Shown here in pieces: positions 12,201 to 23,425 of a stretch of 64,000 nucleotides of DNA. A program made the translations under genes and the position numbers. The notes below the pieces were generated by a model. It was given only the letters and a program-made list of their open reading frames with translations. It was not told where the DNA came from and made no database searches. The first letter of the stretch is position 1; each line of letters begins with the position of its first letter. Where the stretch lies: contig OX336390.1 of the NCBI GenBank assembly GCA_946902985.2, positions 524,786,861-524,850,860 on the forward strand, read 5' to 3'. Source of the stretch: Meconema thalassinum. Its lineage: Eukaryota; Arthropoda; Insecta; Orthoptera; Tettigoniidae.

Positions 12201-14006
12201 TTATTAGGGGAATATTGTCCATTTCGTACGGTTTTGATATTGTGCCTATTAAGAGAGATATGATTAATGTTTCCCGAAAATCCCACTTTTCCCACCCCTT
12301 TGGTCAATGGTTGGTGATATAAAAAAACTCTTCAAACATAAATTTTTGGGCTTTATCCGACACATAGTATGAACGTTGAACGGATTCGATATTTCATATA
12401 TTAAGAGAGTTATAGCAATATTTCACTTTTTCGAAAAAAGCCCCCCATTTTCACCCCCTTCTACCGGTTTAGCCCAGTAACGAACTCGACCGAGATTTTA
12501 TAGGTATACATATTCGGTAAAAAGTGATTGGTGAAAAATTACGGCAGTTATCGTGTCCACAAGAAACTGATATATATATACTTTTGAACTGACGGTGGTT
12601 TTGGGGTCTAGGGGATGTGAAACGCGAAGATATGTCGAAATTTTCCGGAAGTCGAAACATGGTAGCCTACCCATTGCAATAGTTAGCTTTCTAATGAAAT
12701 CTACCTCTGGTTGGTTCCTCAGTTTAGGGGCTGCGACAACGTGGTCATCTAACCCCGTGTACTTTGGGTGAGTGTAGAATCTGTCTGATAAACGGTTTTG
12801 AATTGTAATGGATATATTAGTCTGTAATTCAGGTAAGGACTGCAGACGGTCAATTTCAAGCATTAGTTCCTAATGTTGCTACCAGGTACTACCATCAATG
12901 ACACCTAGCTGTGAACTTGGCTACTAGATGCCACCCCAACCAGCAACTCGTAACGAACGTTGGAACTTCCCCTCCAAAGGAAAGCATACTGAGGGATTTT
13001 TAGCGCTCTTGGAAAATCCGACGACTTCGTCCGGCTTTGAAACCGCGACCTTGGGCATAGACATTCTGCATGCTACCAGTTACGTCACCGAACCCGCTTC
13101 CCACTTAGTCAGATGTCAAAGTCAACCCCTGGCACCAACCAGCCCATGACGGGCTAAGGCCGACCAAGCGACAGCTGCCCAGCCATTTGGCCTGCAGATA
13201 TTGGGGTGACGCGTGATCAGCGCGTCGGGTGCCCTCGGCCGTTAATATTGGTATTCGTGATCGGGGTGCTGTCTCACTGTCAGACAGCTACTCAATTGTC
13301 CTCACGAGGCTGAGTGCACCCCGTTCCAACCCTCACGTCAGTTTTAAAATCCCTGACGGAGCCGGGGATCGAACCCGGGGACTCCGGGTGAGAGGCAGGC
13401 GCGCTACCCCAACACCACGGGGTGCTTAGTCAGATGGAAATACTGAATCTGATCTCGTGCAAGTGCGTTGTCATGGCAACGGCTCATCCCTCATCAATTT
13501 AGTAGTGTTGCCATGGCAACCTCTGATAGCTCTTGGCATTTTCTTATAATTCCGAAATCATTTTTCTCATCCCTTGGCGTAATGGTGGGTCATATCAAAA
13601 ATTCTTTCAGACAAAAATTTTTGGTAATTATTAGGGGAATATTGTCCATTTTGTACGGTTTTGATATTGTGCCTATTAAGAGAGATATGATTAATGTTTC
13701 CCGAAAAACCCACTTTTTTCCACCCCTTTGGTCAATGGTTGGTGCTATCAAAAAACTTATTTGACATAAATTGTTGGCACTTATCCGACACATATTATGA
13801 ACTTTGAATGGATTCGATATTTCGCGTATTAAGAGAGTTATAGCGAAATTTCAATTTTTCGAAAAAAGCCCCCCATTTTCACCCCCTTCGACTGATTTTG
13901 CCCATTAACGAACTCGACCGAGATTTTATAGGGGTACATATTATGTAAAAAATTCAAAGTGATTGGTGCAAAATTACGTTAGTTATCGTGTCCACAAGAA
14001 ACTGAT

Positions 14007-14071
<65 letters not shown>

Positions 14072-14215
14072 CATAAATTATATATAAACTTTTGAACTGA
14101 CGGTGGTTTTGGGGTCTGGGGGATGTAAAACGCGAAGATATGTCGAAATTTTCCGGAAGTCGAAACATGGGACCCATTGCAATAGTTAGCTTTCTAAAGA
14201 AATCTACCTAAAACT
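8291..14215. repeat. Tandem array of about 1.1-kb units (five copies)
   Basis: Five head-to-tail units start with 'tggttggttcctcag' at about 8296, 9437, 10494, 11601 and 12712. Each has an antisense SINE-D-like block, then a body with the marks 'ccttggcataatggtgggtc', 'aaagccccccatt' and 'gacggtggttttggggtctg'. Units three and four are 1,107 bases and differ at only about two positions I could find. Unit two lacks a short internal block; units one and five carry an expanded (TA)n (9247-9286; 14018-14066). Unit five is interrupted by SINE-A. The repeated 76- and 66-codon frames (9534-9764, 10594-10824, 11701-11931, 10745-10945, 11852-12052) are copies of SINE body, not genes. Confidence 0.85.
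13116..13424 (-). mobile_element. SINE-A copy with TSD, inside array unit five
   Basis: The reverse complement begins with the tRNA-like head also seen at 61094: A-box-like 'gtggtgttggggtagcgcgc' and B-box-like 'cccgggttcgatccccggct'. It interrupts unit five of the array and is flanked by a 12-bp direct repeat 'cttagtcagatg' (13104-13115 and 13425-13436), so it inserted after the array formed. The plus-strand frame at 13229-13429 is antisense SINE. Confidence 0.88.
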
Positions 14216-15034
14216 TAACTACAGAATTTAAAACTAAATGAAGTTCAGTTTTTTCTTCAGGGGCTCTCAACTCGTGAAACAAATGTGGAAAACATAGGAA
14301 ACTTGGCTGGATTTGGAATAGCTTATTTGTTAGGCTCCTCTCATCCATCCTTCGCACCCGGCCTTACTCGGCCAACTTTTCCTCTTTTCCAATCATGAAC
14401 ACTTGGATGTCTTCTCAATTTCACCTTTTGCCTTCGATGGTCCTGTATTTTGTGTATCCTGACGTTTCCATTCTTCAATTAATGTACGTTTCTTATCCTC
14501 CCGTCTTGGTGCTGATGTAGTAGGCCCTACGCCTCCGACTAACTGGACTTTAACCAATCATGCCATTTTATTTACTGTATATGCCGTGTATTTTTCTGTT
14601 GGTCTGAAATGGCAATAAGGGACAACGGGAAAGTATTTACTCTTGCGTAGCCAATAACGCTTAAGATATTTGCGACCTTTAACATAAGAATACCCCGACT
14701 GAAAACGGCTGGTTGTCAATGTCTTAAAGTTTCCATGCTGACATTTCAAAATATTGGTGTCTCTAAGAGTGGCACCCCTAGGCCACGGCCTACTCGTCTG
14801 AACCCATGATAGTGAGGGCCACGGAGGGTTGGAATTTTGCACCCAGGCTATAAAAAGCAGATGTGGACTGTGGAGGTGAATACCCCTGTTCTAAAGTAAC
14901 CATGCGCGTAGCGTCAGCTAGCGTGCATGTATGTTATTGTTCGTTTAGAAATTTTAAAAACTCAGGTAAGTGCTCAAAAGCGAATCACTAAATAGTAGTC
15001 AATCGTTTATCAAATGTATATTACTAAGTACATA
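14216..15034. other. Unassigned
   Basis: Nothing recognisable. The minus frame at 14558-14842 (94 codons) has no motif I know and no supporting context. Confidence 0.45.
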
Positions 15035-15368
15035 ACCCCAAGCTTGCAGGTTCGCTCCTGGCCGTAGTAAGTGATATTTTTTTTGAAAGGCGGCAAAAAT
15101 TACGACACCATGTCATACGATATTGGCATGTCAAACAACCCATTTGAATTCAGTAGCCCGTGTTCATAATGGCAAAATTAATCTCGGGAGTTTCCGCCAA
15201 CACAAAGTTCATCATTTCTCTACTAGAAAGCGCTATAGTGATCAAGGAGCTTAGATATCTAACCTCCTTGACTTTCTCAGTGCTTCAAGGAACAACGAAA
15301 TTCGACATGCAAGCTACCCTTTGGGTGTCAAATAACAAAGCTTGCACCCGGCACCCGAGACCATAAGA

Positions 15369-15410
<42 letters not shown>
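15035..15410 (+). mobile_element. SINE-E copy, 5'-truncated, (TTA)n tail
   Basis: Matches the longer minus-strand copy at 38961-39338: the B-box region 'gcaggttcgctcctggccg', the 'ttttgaaaggcg' block, the 'gtgttcataatggcaaa' block and 'gcttgcacccggcaccc' occur in order, ending in a (TTA)n tail at about 15368-15410. The head is cut off before the A box. Frames 15160-15366 and 15285-15494 are within it. Confidence 0.8.
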
Positions 15411-15411
<1 letters not shown>

Positions 15412-15497
15412 AGTACATGAGTTAAAGCAACTGATGGTGTATCGTAGTATAAAGGATTATTTTTTACAGTGCATGTTGTCGGTGACCACCACATTTG

Positions 15498-15606
15498 TTA
15501 AAGCATCTAATGGAGACTAAGTCTAGTAGGTGTCTCACCCCGAAGCTTGGGTGAGATGCCACTACTGTATTTTAACAGCGTAGGCGGCCGATTCTTATTT
15601 CAATTA
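15498..15606. repeat. 109-bp direct repeat, left copy
   Basis: This 109-base segment is repeated at 19085-19193 with one mismatch seen (GAAGC here, GATGC there). The two copies touch the outer ends of the Mutator-like TIRs with no base between. The segment contains a stem-loop (CTCACCC... GGGTGAG, about 15533-15554). It starts with TTA and ends with TTA. Confidence 0.92.
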
Positions 15607-15999
15607 GGGGACTTATGAGTGAGTTTTCATGAAATATGGACCAAAATACGGAAATTTGGATTTTACCGAAAATTGGTGCCCACACCTTTTCAGAATCAAG
15701 GAGTGTTGGATTTTTTTCCCGGGCGCCATTTTTAAAGCCCAGGCGGTGATTTAAAGATGGATGCTCATCATTGTTAAATACCTCCGCGTGTCACGCCCAC
15801 CTGCCTCATACACTGAAACACTTGGGACCTTCTTTCTGTATCATTACTATAAAGTTACCACGAAATTCGCTTGCGGAAATCGTCAGGCAAGTGTCTTATG
15901 ACATTTAGGAACAGAAAATTCTCATACTTTCACTATGGAAGTCAATTTATAACCTTATACACGGGTTTAAAATAAGGTCTGTTATAAAGTACTGAAATA

Positions 16000-16333
16000 A
16001 AAGCCTCCGTGGCTTAGGCGGCAGCACGCCGGCCTCTCACCGCTGGGTCCGTGGTTCAAATCCCGGTCACTCCATGTGAGAGCTGTGCTGGACAAAACGG
16101 AGGCAGACAGGTTTTACTCCGGGTACTCCGGTTTTCCCTGTCAAAAATTCATTCCAGCAACACTCTCCACTATCATTTCATTTCATCTGTCATTCATTTA
16201 ATCATTGCCCCAGGGGAGTGCGTCAGGCCTCGGCAGCCGGTACAGTTCATATCCTCGCCGCTAGATGGGGGCTTCATTCATTCCATTCCTGACCCGGTCG
16301 GAGACTGGAAGCAGGCTGTGGATTTTCATTTTC
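16000..16333 (+). mobile_element. SINE-C inside the Mutator-like element
   Basis: A tRNA-derived SINE with an A-box-like 'tggcttaggcggcagc' (about 16010) and a B-box-like 'tggttcaaatcccggtc' (about 16052). It is flanked by a perfect 16-bp direct repeat 'ataaagtactgaaata' (15984-15999 and 16334-16349). It is 334 bases and appears intact. It inserted after the Mutator-like element landed, or travelled with it if other copies share it. The plus frame 16051-16350 is SINE. Confidence 0.93.
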
Positions 16334-16640
16334 ATAAAGTACTGAAATAGTTTCCTTTAGATTTTGAGTTATATTTTTCTTCATGGCATGCAATACATAT
16401 ATGTTACCAGTTGTGAAGTAAATAGAAGAAATAAATAAATAAATTACCTACTCAATTGATTACTATGGTTACTTCCTACCGCTACAGTATGATCTTTGTT
16501 GACATGCTCCATGTGGTTTGTTATTGAAATATTTCTTGGTGAATATTGATCTGTGACGAGGCTAATATTGTTTGTAGTGTGTGTTGTTATTCCTCGTGTG
16601 ATACTCCACGCTATTAGTTGTTTATTAGGCGTAATTTAGA

Positions 16641-18516
16641 ATGGAGAGACTGCAAAGTCCGCGAAGTGGTTATAGGCAGAGTAAGAAACGACCGTCTAAG
16701 AAAAGTAAGGCAGGAAAGTTGTCATACGAAAACAGACTTCGTCTGTCAGCACAAAGTGAAGTCAGTAATGTAACACCTGGTACATCAATCGAAACCTTAC
16801 CACAGCCAGCTGATTCAAGGAGTGAAGAAAAGTTTAAAATGTTTTCTCATCTCACTGATGCAGTAGAAGGTAGGCCTAATATTTTGGACCAGTCTCTGTA
16901 CACTATTGTACATAACAGTGTTTGGAATGAAGTTACTCAAGGTTTATTATGTGGGATGTGTAAAGCAAAATCTGTAGATATAGAAATAAGGGATAACAAG
17001 GGATTTTCTTCTAAGCTTGTTGTGAAGTGCAGTGCTTGTCTCCATGAATCATGCCAGGCTTACACATCCCCACGTGTAAGAACAGAAGGAATTCAAAGAC
17101 CACCATTCGATGTAAATAAGAGGATGGTGGAGACATTTACAGACATGGGGAAGGGACACAGGGCAATGCAAAAATTTGCTATAAATATGAATATGCATTC
17201 TCTGGGGTCACGATCATTAACAGAACATTTCAATAGACTCGTTAGTGAGGGCAGGGCTTTTAAAAATGAGGTCTTACGGTTAGCTGCTGATGTTGTCCGG
17301 GCTGCCTGTGAGGAAGCAGATCCCTTACTGAAGGGTAGTGATGAGGTGCTTGATATCGTTGTGTCTTACGACGGCACCTGGATGAAGAGAGGCCATACCT
17401 CGAATTATGGGATAGGTATTGTTGTTGACCTTCTTAGTGGAATAGTGCTAGATTTTGAAGTCCTATCAAAGTATTGTGCTGAATGTACCATGGCAGTAAA
17501 CAGTTTAGGAGACATATCCCCAGAATTTGAGTTCTGGCACAGGTCCCACGTTGAATCAGGTATGTGTGAAAGGAGCTATAATGGCTCATCTAATGCCATG
17601 GAGAAGAGCGCTGCAGAAATTCTTTGGAACAGGTCAGTCAAAGAAAGGGGGATGAGGTACACAGGTATGCTTTCCGATGGGGATGCTAAAACCTTTGCGC
17701 ACTTGAAGAGTTTACAGGTGTATGGGCCTGATATTGAAATTACCAAGGAGGAATGTCTGAACCATGTTCCAAAGAGGCTTGGCCTGGCCCTTCGTAACTT
17801 GGTAAAGGATAGTAGGGTCAAAGGGGGGTCGAAAGGAAGGGAGTCTGAAGGAAGCCACTATTGTGAAACTCACAAACTATTATCGGCATGCCATTTCCAA
17901 TAATGCACCTGATACTGAGAAGATGAGACGAGCCATATTTGCTACTGTGAAACACTATGCATCCACAGACACTGTGCCACAGCATAATTACTGTCCGGAA
18001 GGCATCACATCTTGGTGTTTTTATAATAGGCAGCTAGCTGAGGGAAAGCCTGTCGACAGCCATGATAAAATAAAAACAAATTTGTCCTTTGAAATTGTTG
18101 GAAAAATACTGCCTATTTACCAAAGACTGGCCTCAGATGCCTTGCTGGATAGGTGTAAGAGAGGGAAAACACAAAATGCCAACGAGAGTCTCCATAGCAC
18201 TATTTGGCATAACTGCCCTAAAGAGGTCTTCGTTTCAAAGAAGAAGCTGGTATTAGCAGTTACAAAAGCAGTGAGTGAATTTAACATGGGTTGTGTGAAA
18301 ACACTAGAAGTGATGCATGACATTAGGCAAGAAGCTATGACAAGACCTTCAATGAAGATCAGTGAGCAACGTGACCACATACGTCTTCGACGGAGCAGAA
18401 GAAGGACCACCCCAGGAAAGAAAACTGCAAGAAAAAAGAGAAAACTGCTGAACTTGTCCCTAGAAGACAGGCTGAAGAAGTCTGAGGGCTGTATATTTGG
18501 TGCAGGGCAGTTCTGA
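16641..18516 (+). pseudogene. Mutator-like transposase, split by one frameshift
   Basis: The product would cut and join transposon ends in the nucleus. The first frame (16641-17903) has a basic N-terminus (residues 13-27), a zinc-binding pair CGMC ... CSAC (about residues 109-137), DGTW at residues 244-247 and SDGDAKT at 345-351, which fit the first two catalytic Asp of a DDE nuclease. The second frame continues the protein up to 18516, with an HxxC/WC motif (PQHNYCPEGITSWC) and NANESLH, whose Glu (codon at 18184) fits the third catalytic residue, then a Lys/Arg-rich tail. The switch of frame occurs near a G6 run at 17823-17828, consistent with one extra base. The start at 16641 is the first Met of the frame. 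This resembles the insect 'Mutator-like transposase domain' proteins. Otherwise no stop codon interrupts it, so decay is recent or the indel is a sequencing error. Confidence 0.85.
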
Positions 18517-19084
18517 TGTAAGTAACTAACCTCCAACTTCAATTGCTGTTTTCTCATGAAGTGATTTTTGTTACATGTAATATCATAAAAAATGCTCCTT
18601 GTATTGCAGTTTTGAAGATATTTGGTTCAAAGTTGGTTTTCATATTAAAATATGTATGAACATTACAATTTGCTCTGGATTTTTATGTCAGTGAAAATTA
18701 ACGGTATTTTTTCTTTTTTTTTTCTTTCTTTCAAAAATAAATAATTTTTATTTTTAGGGCAAAACATGAATATTATCACTTTGACTATCATTTCTGACTC
18801 TCATATAAAAGGTACATAAAATTCCAGAGCAATTTCCATTCGTACATGTATTGTGCTACTGTTTACCAAGTAGGGATGAAAATAAGAGAAAACTCCATCG
18901 CAAGGAACTTTTTTATGACCCTATGTTTTGATAATATTTTTATTATTATTATTTCAGAAATGGTTAGAGCAATCAATTTGTAATTCATAATATGCTCTAA
19001 TTAGAGGCATATCTACATGTGGTTAAAATTTCAAATTGATCTGTCCAGTAGTTTCGGATTTTGGAAACTCACTCGTAAGTCCCC

Positions 19085-19193
19085 TTAAAGCATCTAATGG
19101 AGACTAAGTCTAGTAGGTGTCTCACCCCGATGCTTGGGTGAGATGCCACTACTGTATTTTAACAGCGTAGGCGGCCGATTCTTATTTCAATTA
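19085..19193. repeat. 109-bp direct repeat, right copy
   Basis: Same sequence and orientation as 15498-15606 with one mismatch. It begins directly after the terminal CCCC of the right TIR. See the left copy for internal structure. Confidence 0.92.
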
Positions 19194-19520
19194 ATTGTTC
19201 GTAATTTTCTTGCAGAAAATACTCAAACTATGTAAGGACATTTAACCAAGGTGATTGGAGACGGGAAATCAAAAGTATGGCTGCATAAAATGAGCACCCC
19301 GGAAGAAGTTTATTGTGACAACTGTGTGTCATAAAGTGACTGATTATTGATGGATTTCATATGTTTTGTTTAATAATTAATATCATTAATCAGCATATTG
19401 TCAATAACAAAATGATTTTGGGCATCGAAATAATTTTAATTGATAGGCATATAACAGCAATCTTATAATTTTACTTATTGTCCCAACATTTGGGGTGGAT
19501 GCCTAAAATGCTGTCTTACT
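19194..19520. other. Unassigned AT-rich DNA
   Basis: No gene or repeat recognised. Confidence 0.5.
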
Positions 19521-19633
19521 GGCGGTGGTTTTGGGGTCTGGGGGATGTGAAACGCGAAGATATGTCGAAATTTTCCGGAAGTCGAAACATGGGACCCATT
19601 GCAATAGTTAGCTTTCTAATGAAATCTACCTAA
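19521..19633 (+). repeat. End fragment of the 1.1-kb array unit
   Basis: These 113 bases match the last part of the array unit (from 'ggcggtggttttggggtctg' to 'ctttctaatgaaatctacct'). It lies 5 kb from the array, so the unit also exists dispersed and without the SINE-D block. Confidence 0.85.
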
Positions 19634-19978
19634 AAAAGAGAACGCTAAGAAATAGCAAACTTTTGATGCCACATACGAGCTTGAAAGTTTTATTTCCTAT
19701 CCGAAAGGTCCTTATCACTTTTCGTGTATCTCCAATGCTTAGCGAGTAAAACCCACATTTGTGACATCACTACACCCTTTGGTTTCAAAATTTCATATTT
19801 CCATTTCAAATAAAAAGAGAACGCTAAGAAATAGCAAACTTTTGATGGAATACACGAGCTTTAACATTTAATTTCCTATCCGAAGGGTCCTTATCACTCA
19901 TCGTGTATCTCCAACTGTTATCGAGTAAATCCTAAATTTGTGCAATAAAACACGGTCAACACCGAGCGGTGCAGTATA
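19634..19978 (+). repeat. Helitron-B fragment
   Basis: Contains two diverged copies of the block 'agagaacgctaagaaatagc' to 'tatctccaa' and 'aaaacacggtcaac', which are found in the 3' part of Helitron-B (56340-56520 and, reversed, 31680-31820). It ends where Helitron-A begins, so Helitron-A probably inserted in it. Confidence 0.7.
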
Positions 19979-21959
19979 TCTCTCTATATAAAAATTAAAG
20001 TTTGTCTGTTTTTTTTTCTGAATTTCTACGGAAATTCGAGTTATTTACGCGTTTCAGACTGTTTTATGATGGATGCGCGCGATTTTTTTTAGGTCTGTTT
20101 GTTTGTTTGTTTGTTTGTCTGTGGACAACTTTGTTCCCTTATAACTCGAGAACGGCTGGGTGTATCAACGTAAAATTTGGTACAGATATCTATCAGAGGC
20201 ACGACACTAATCATTGATGTAACTCTTCTCCGTACCTCTCATAAAAGGGGGCCTACCCCCTTAAAATACATGCTGAAATAGGCGTAGAAAGAAGAGACAA
20301 AGCTCATTTTCAGCCCCTCAATGTGAGAGACAAAACCACATTTTAAGGCCCTAAAACCAACCGTTTTTGAGATATTCCCAGAAAACTTATTTCATTTAAT
20401 AAACTATTGAACGAATGTAAGCCGGTAACCATGGCAACAGATTCTCAGAGGTCCATCTATTGCTGTAAGACGCAATGCAATTCCATTAATTACATTAGTG
20501 TGAAAGTTTGCAAACGGCTGGAAGGTTATCACGGAACCAAATTAAGCTGTAAAACTCATCAATACGTATAATGTGCTTAAGGTGGTCAAGGGGTAGGCCT
20601 ACTCGAGAATTTTTCACGCGATTTACAACTGCGGGTGTGGTACGGCAGGTCTATTATATTCCTATCCCTATATTATATTATTAGTAGTAGTATTATATTA
20701 TGGCGTACAACGACGAGACAAAGTCCCTCGGTGCCAGAAACAAAACTCGGGGGCCCTGAAGGGTCCTCGAAAACTACAGTATAAGGCTCTAAATCAACAG
20801 TTTCTGAAATATTCCCAGAAAACTGATTTAATTTAATTTAACAAACTAATGAAGGAATGCAAATCGGTAACCATGAGAACATTATCTCAAGGGGTGGCAT
20901 CCAACTTTCCATCTATTTCTGTAAGAAGCAATGTCACTCCATTTATTACATTTCTGTGAAAGTTTGCAAATGGCTATAGGGTTATCACGGAACCAACGTA
21001 GACTGTATAATTCATCAATGCAATTAAGGGGGTCAAGGGGTAACCTAGAATTTTTTCATGCAATTTTCACGTGCGACATATAATACAGAAGGTATATATC
21101 TCCAAACAGCAATATCATTTTCATTAATTCATGAATTGAATAGCATTTTTTGCGGCTTTTAGGAATTTGGGCCATTTGAGGCTAAAGAACCTGAATTTTC
21201 ATGCACCACAAGCCTTTATAATTTATGAAAGGGGTCTTCCAGTGTATGGGGACCTAACACACCGTAGAGGGTCAGTTTTTATGTGACGTGTATTGCGTTT
21301 CGTCTACAAGGCTTTCAATTCTATTTCACGTCAGGAAGTACACTGTTAGGTGAATTCAGTTTGAGAGCACATTTTAACTAATCTTTTTTTTTTTTTTTTT
21401 TACATACCGGTTCATTGTAAAGATGATTTTGTTTGATACTGTGTGGTAGATATACCCATATTTGGATATCTGTGTGATTTGTTGTTGACAATATAATTGC
21501 CTGTCTGTCTTTCTGTGTATCCTTAGGTACGCCTATAACTCGTGTTCGAATGCTTGGTGCATCGTAAAATTAGGTATGGTAACCATGAGAGTCAATACAC
21601 CACTCATTCATAAAACTCTTCACCGTACTTTTCATACAGTAGAAGGGTGGATATAAGGAAAAACTTCTGAAAATACATGCTAAAATAGGCGAAATATAAA
21701 AAATATCCTAGAAGGACGACCAAAGAATATGTTGCGCCTCTCAATGTGAGACACAAAATTCGGGAGTCTATGAAGGATCTCCGGAAACCACATGTTAAGG
21801 CCCTTAAATTAACAGTGTGTGTGATATCCCCAGAAAACTAACTTCGTTCTGATAAACTTATGAAGGAATGACAAACCGCTAACCATTGCAACAGTAGCTC
21901 AATTGATAATGTCTGTTGTTAACACCGAACACCGTTCGAAGAACGGGTACTTCTGCTAG
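19979..21959 (+). mobile_element. Helitron-A, complete non-autonomous rolling-circle element
   Basis: The 5' end is TCTCTCTATATAAAAATT preceded by A; the 3' end is CTAG (21956-21959) followed by T. Just before CTAG is a short inverted repeat GAAG...CTTC (about 21938-21953). These are the canonical marks of Helitrons (5' TC, 3' hairpin plus CTRR, insertion between A and T, no target duplication). Inside, a diverged repeat of about 430 bases recurs ('aaaccaaccgtttttgagat', 'cccagaaaact', 'gtaaccatggcaac') near 20330, 20800 and 21800. A T18 run is at about 21385. No Rep/helicase gene is present. Confidence 0.75.
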
Positions 21960-21963
21960 TTGT

Positions 21964-22368
21964 TTATAATTTGACAACAAGGTTAGAAACGTAATGAAGT
22001 GCCTGTGGTGTCCCTAAGGTGAAGCCGCTGAATTCACCACTGTAAGATGTCTGTGGGCATCCTTGAACTAGGTGCCGAACAGTATGTCTTTCAGCACCGC
22101 ACTCGCAACACGATGAAGATTTTTTCCTCCACTTGTACAGGAGAACCCCGCATACACCGAGATTGGTCCGGATTCTATTTAATTTTGACCAGGTCTTTCT
22201 AGGCTGAGTGAACCCTGGCACATTATCAGTTATGCATGGCATTACTGAACTCTCTGGAGGGGCAAACGAATTCCAATCAGAAGACCATCTCTCAGTCAGG
22301 TTGAATTTGTTGGTTGAAAGATTCTTCGCTGTGCAGATAGGTGGAGGTCTTGAACGTAATCGTTTCAC
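21964..22368 (-). pseudogene. Non-LTR retrotransposon ORF2 C-terminus
   Basis: The 134-residue frame matches the C-terminal part of insect non-LTR retrotransposon polyproteins (jockey-like/RTE-like style) downstream of the reverse transcriptase. I recognise the 'MKRLRSRPP' start of the region, 'PGFTQPRKTWSKLNRIRTNLG', 'CGVLLYKW' and the zinc-knuckle-like CECG...H...C motif (CxC-x8-H-x4-C, residues about 89-105), ending close to the expected C-terminus. Its stop codon is 5-7 bases from the Helitron-A 3' end. Upstream RT sequence is not recognisable, so this is a 5'-truncated relic. Confidence 0.82.
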
Positions 22369-23124
22369 ATGTAGATCAGCAAAGGTTGGTCTAGATCTTT
22401 CTATGTTCTCTTATCAAAATGTTGCAACGCCGCAAATGAGGTGGTGGGATGTGGCTGAGATTAGGAAGCCATTGTTTAGGAGTTGACATAATTGAGGGCG
22501 AAAATTAATTAAGATGGATAAAACTGGGAAAGGATTTGGAACGAAGTGACCACGGCCCAGCATTTTATGGTGTTGAAGTAGGAAAACACGTAAAATCGTT
22601 TGAAGGACGGTCGATGGTGGGGTTCGAACCCCCTTGTCTTCTTGGTCCAAGGATAGCCTGGCATTGCTCCTCAACGCTCGTCGATGAGGAAGAGGAAATA
22701 TCTGACAGATTGAATAGCACTGGTGCTTGTTTTGCCCAAACATTTTGAGTGTGGGTGGACATTATCCCGCAATCAAGACGGGGGCAACAGGAACAAAAAC
22801 TGAAGCGTGGTCGCGTGCTCCTCAATGAATGAGAGAAACACCAGTAATGGCTTTATCATTCACTTGGAGGGCGGAGAAGAAATGCCCTGGGGCCCTCTCG
22901 TATGGTGCCTCCTTTCTTGGACTCCCACAATTGAATAGCTTGACCTGCCCACGTGGCCTTTGTAGGCTACAGCAGCTGATCATGTGTCCTCACTACATCT
23001 TCTAAGAGCAGTATCGCATTAAGATCACGTGCACTGATCGACTTCTTGGCTAAGTGGATAAGTCGATAGCCATTGGTTCGATCCCCGTCTCCTTCCTCGT
23101 CAGTATGCATGTCACCTGAGAGCT
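22369..23124. other. Unassigned, with an antisense tRNA-like SINE head
   Basis: About 22609-22690 reads in reverse complement as a tRNA-like head with B box 'gggttcgaaccccaccatcg'. The several overlapping short frames (22208-22486, 22414-22743, 22536-22748, 22565-22825) show no protein family. The remainder is unassigned. Confidence 0.45.
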
Positions 23125-23425
23125 CCATTTCAAAGGTTGATTGTTGTTATCAAATTTGTTTTAGTGGTTTGGGACATCGGGGTCATCAGCCACATGTTCT
23201 TAGATGTGAGTTCAATTCGTCTGATAACCTGTGTTTCTGTGGTGAATGTAGTAGTGTGTAACTTAGGCTTCGGGATAGGGTAGGTGCCCCGGAACTTGAA
23301 ATAAAATAGTATGACCAGCATTTGAATGAAAGGAGTATAGATAAACCCTGAAAGAAACCACACTCCAGTATAACGCGGTCAGCACCAAAATTTAAACCTT
23401 CGATCTGTGGACTTCCCTTGTTGTC
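23125..23425 (-). mobile_element. SINE-F-like copy
   Basis: Shares ordered blocks with 30590-30910: 'tttgggacatc', 'ggtcatc', 'gtctgataa', 'gtagtgtgtaac', 'gatagggtaggtgcccc', 'ccacactc', 'gcggtcagc' and an antisense B-box-like end. The tail is at the low-coordinate side (antisense 'aacaac'). No clean TSD found. Confidence 0.6.

Larger units (their letters stand above)
15607..19084 (+). mobile_element. Mutator-like DNA transposon, near complete
   Basis: The element begins GGGGACTTATGAGTGAG and ends with the reverse complement of GGGGACTTACGAGTGAG; the TIRs match for about 22 bases with one or two differences. It holds a single transposase gene (16641-18516). A SINE (16000-16333) is nested in the 5' part. 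The 3' part (18517-19084) is AT-rich with no further gene. Mutator elements normally make 8-11 bp target duplications; here the flanking direct repeat is 109 bp. One frameshift in the transposase makes this copy probably inactive. Confidence 0.85.

Noticed and set aside
15285..15494. Poly-Ile frame on the minus strand
   Set aside because: It translates the (TTA)n tail of SINE-E.
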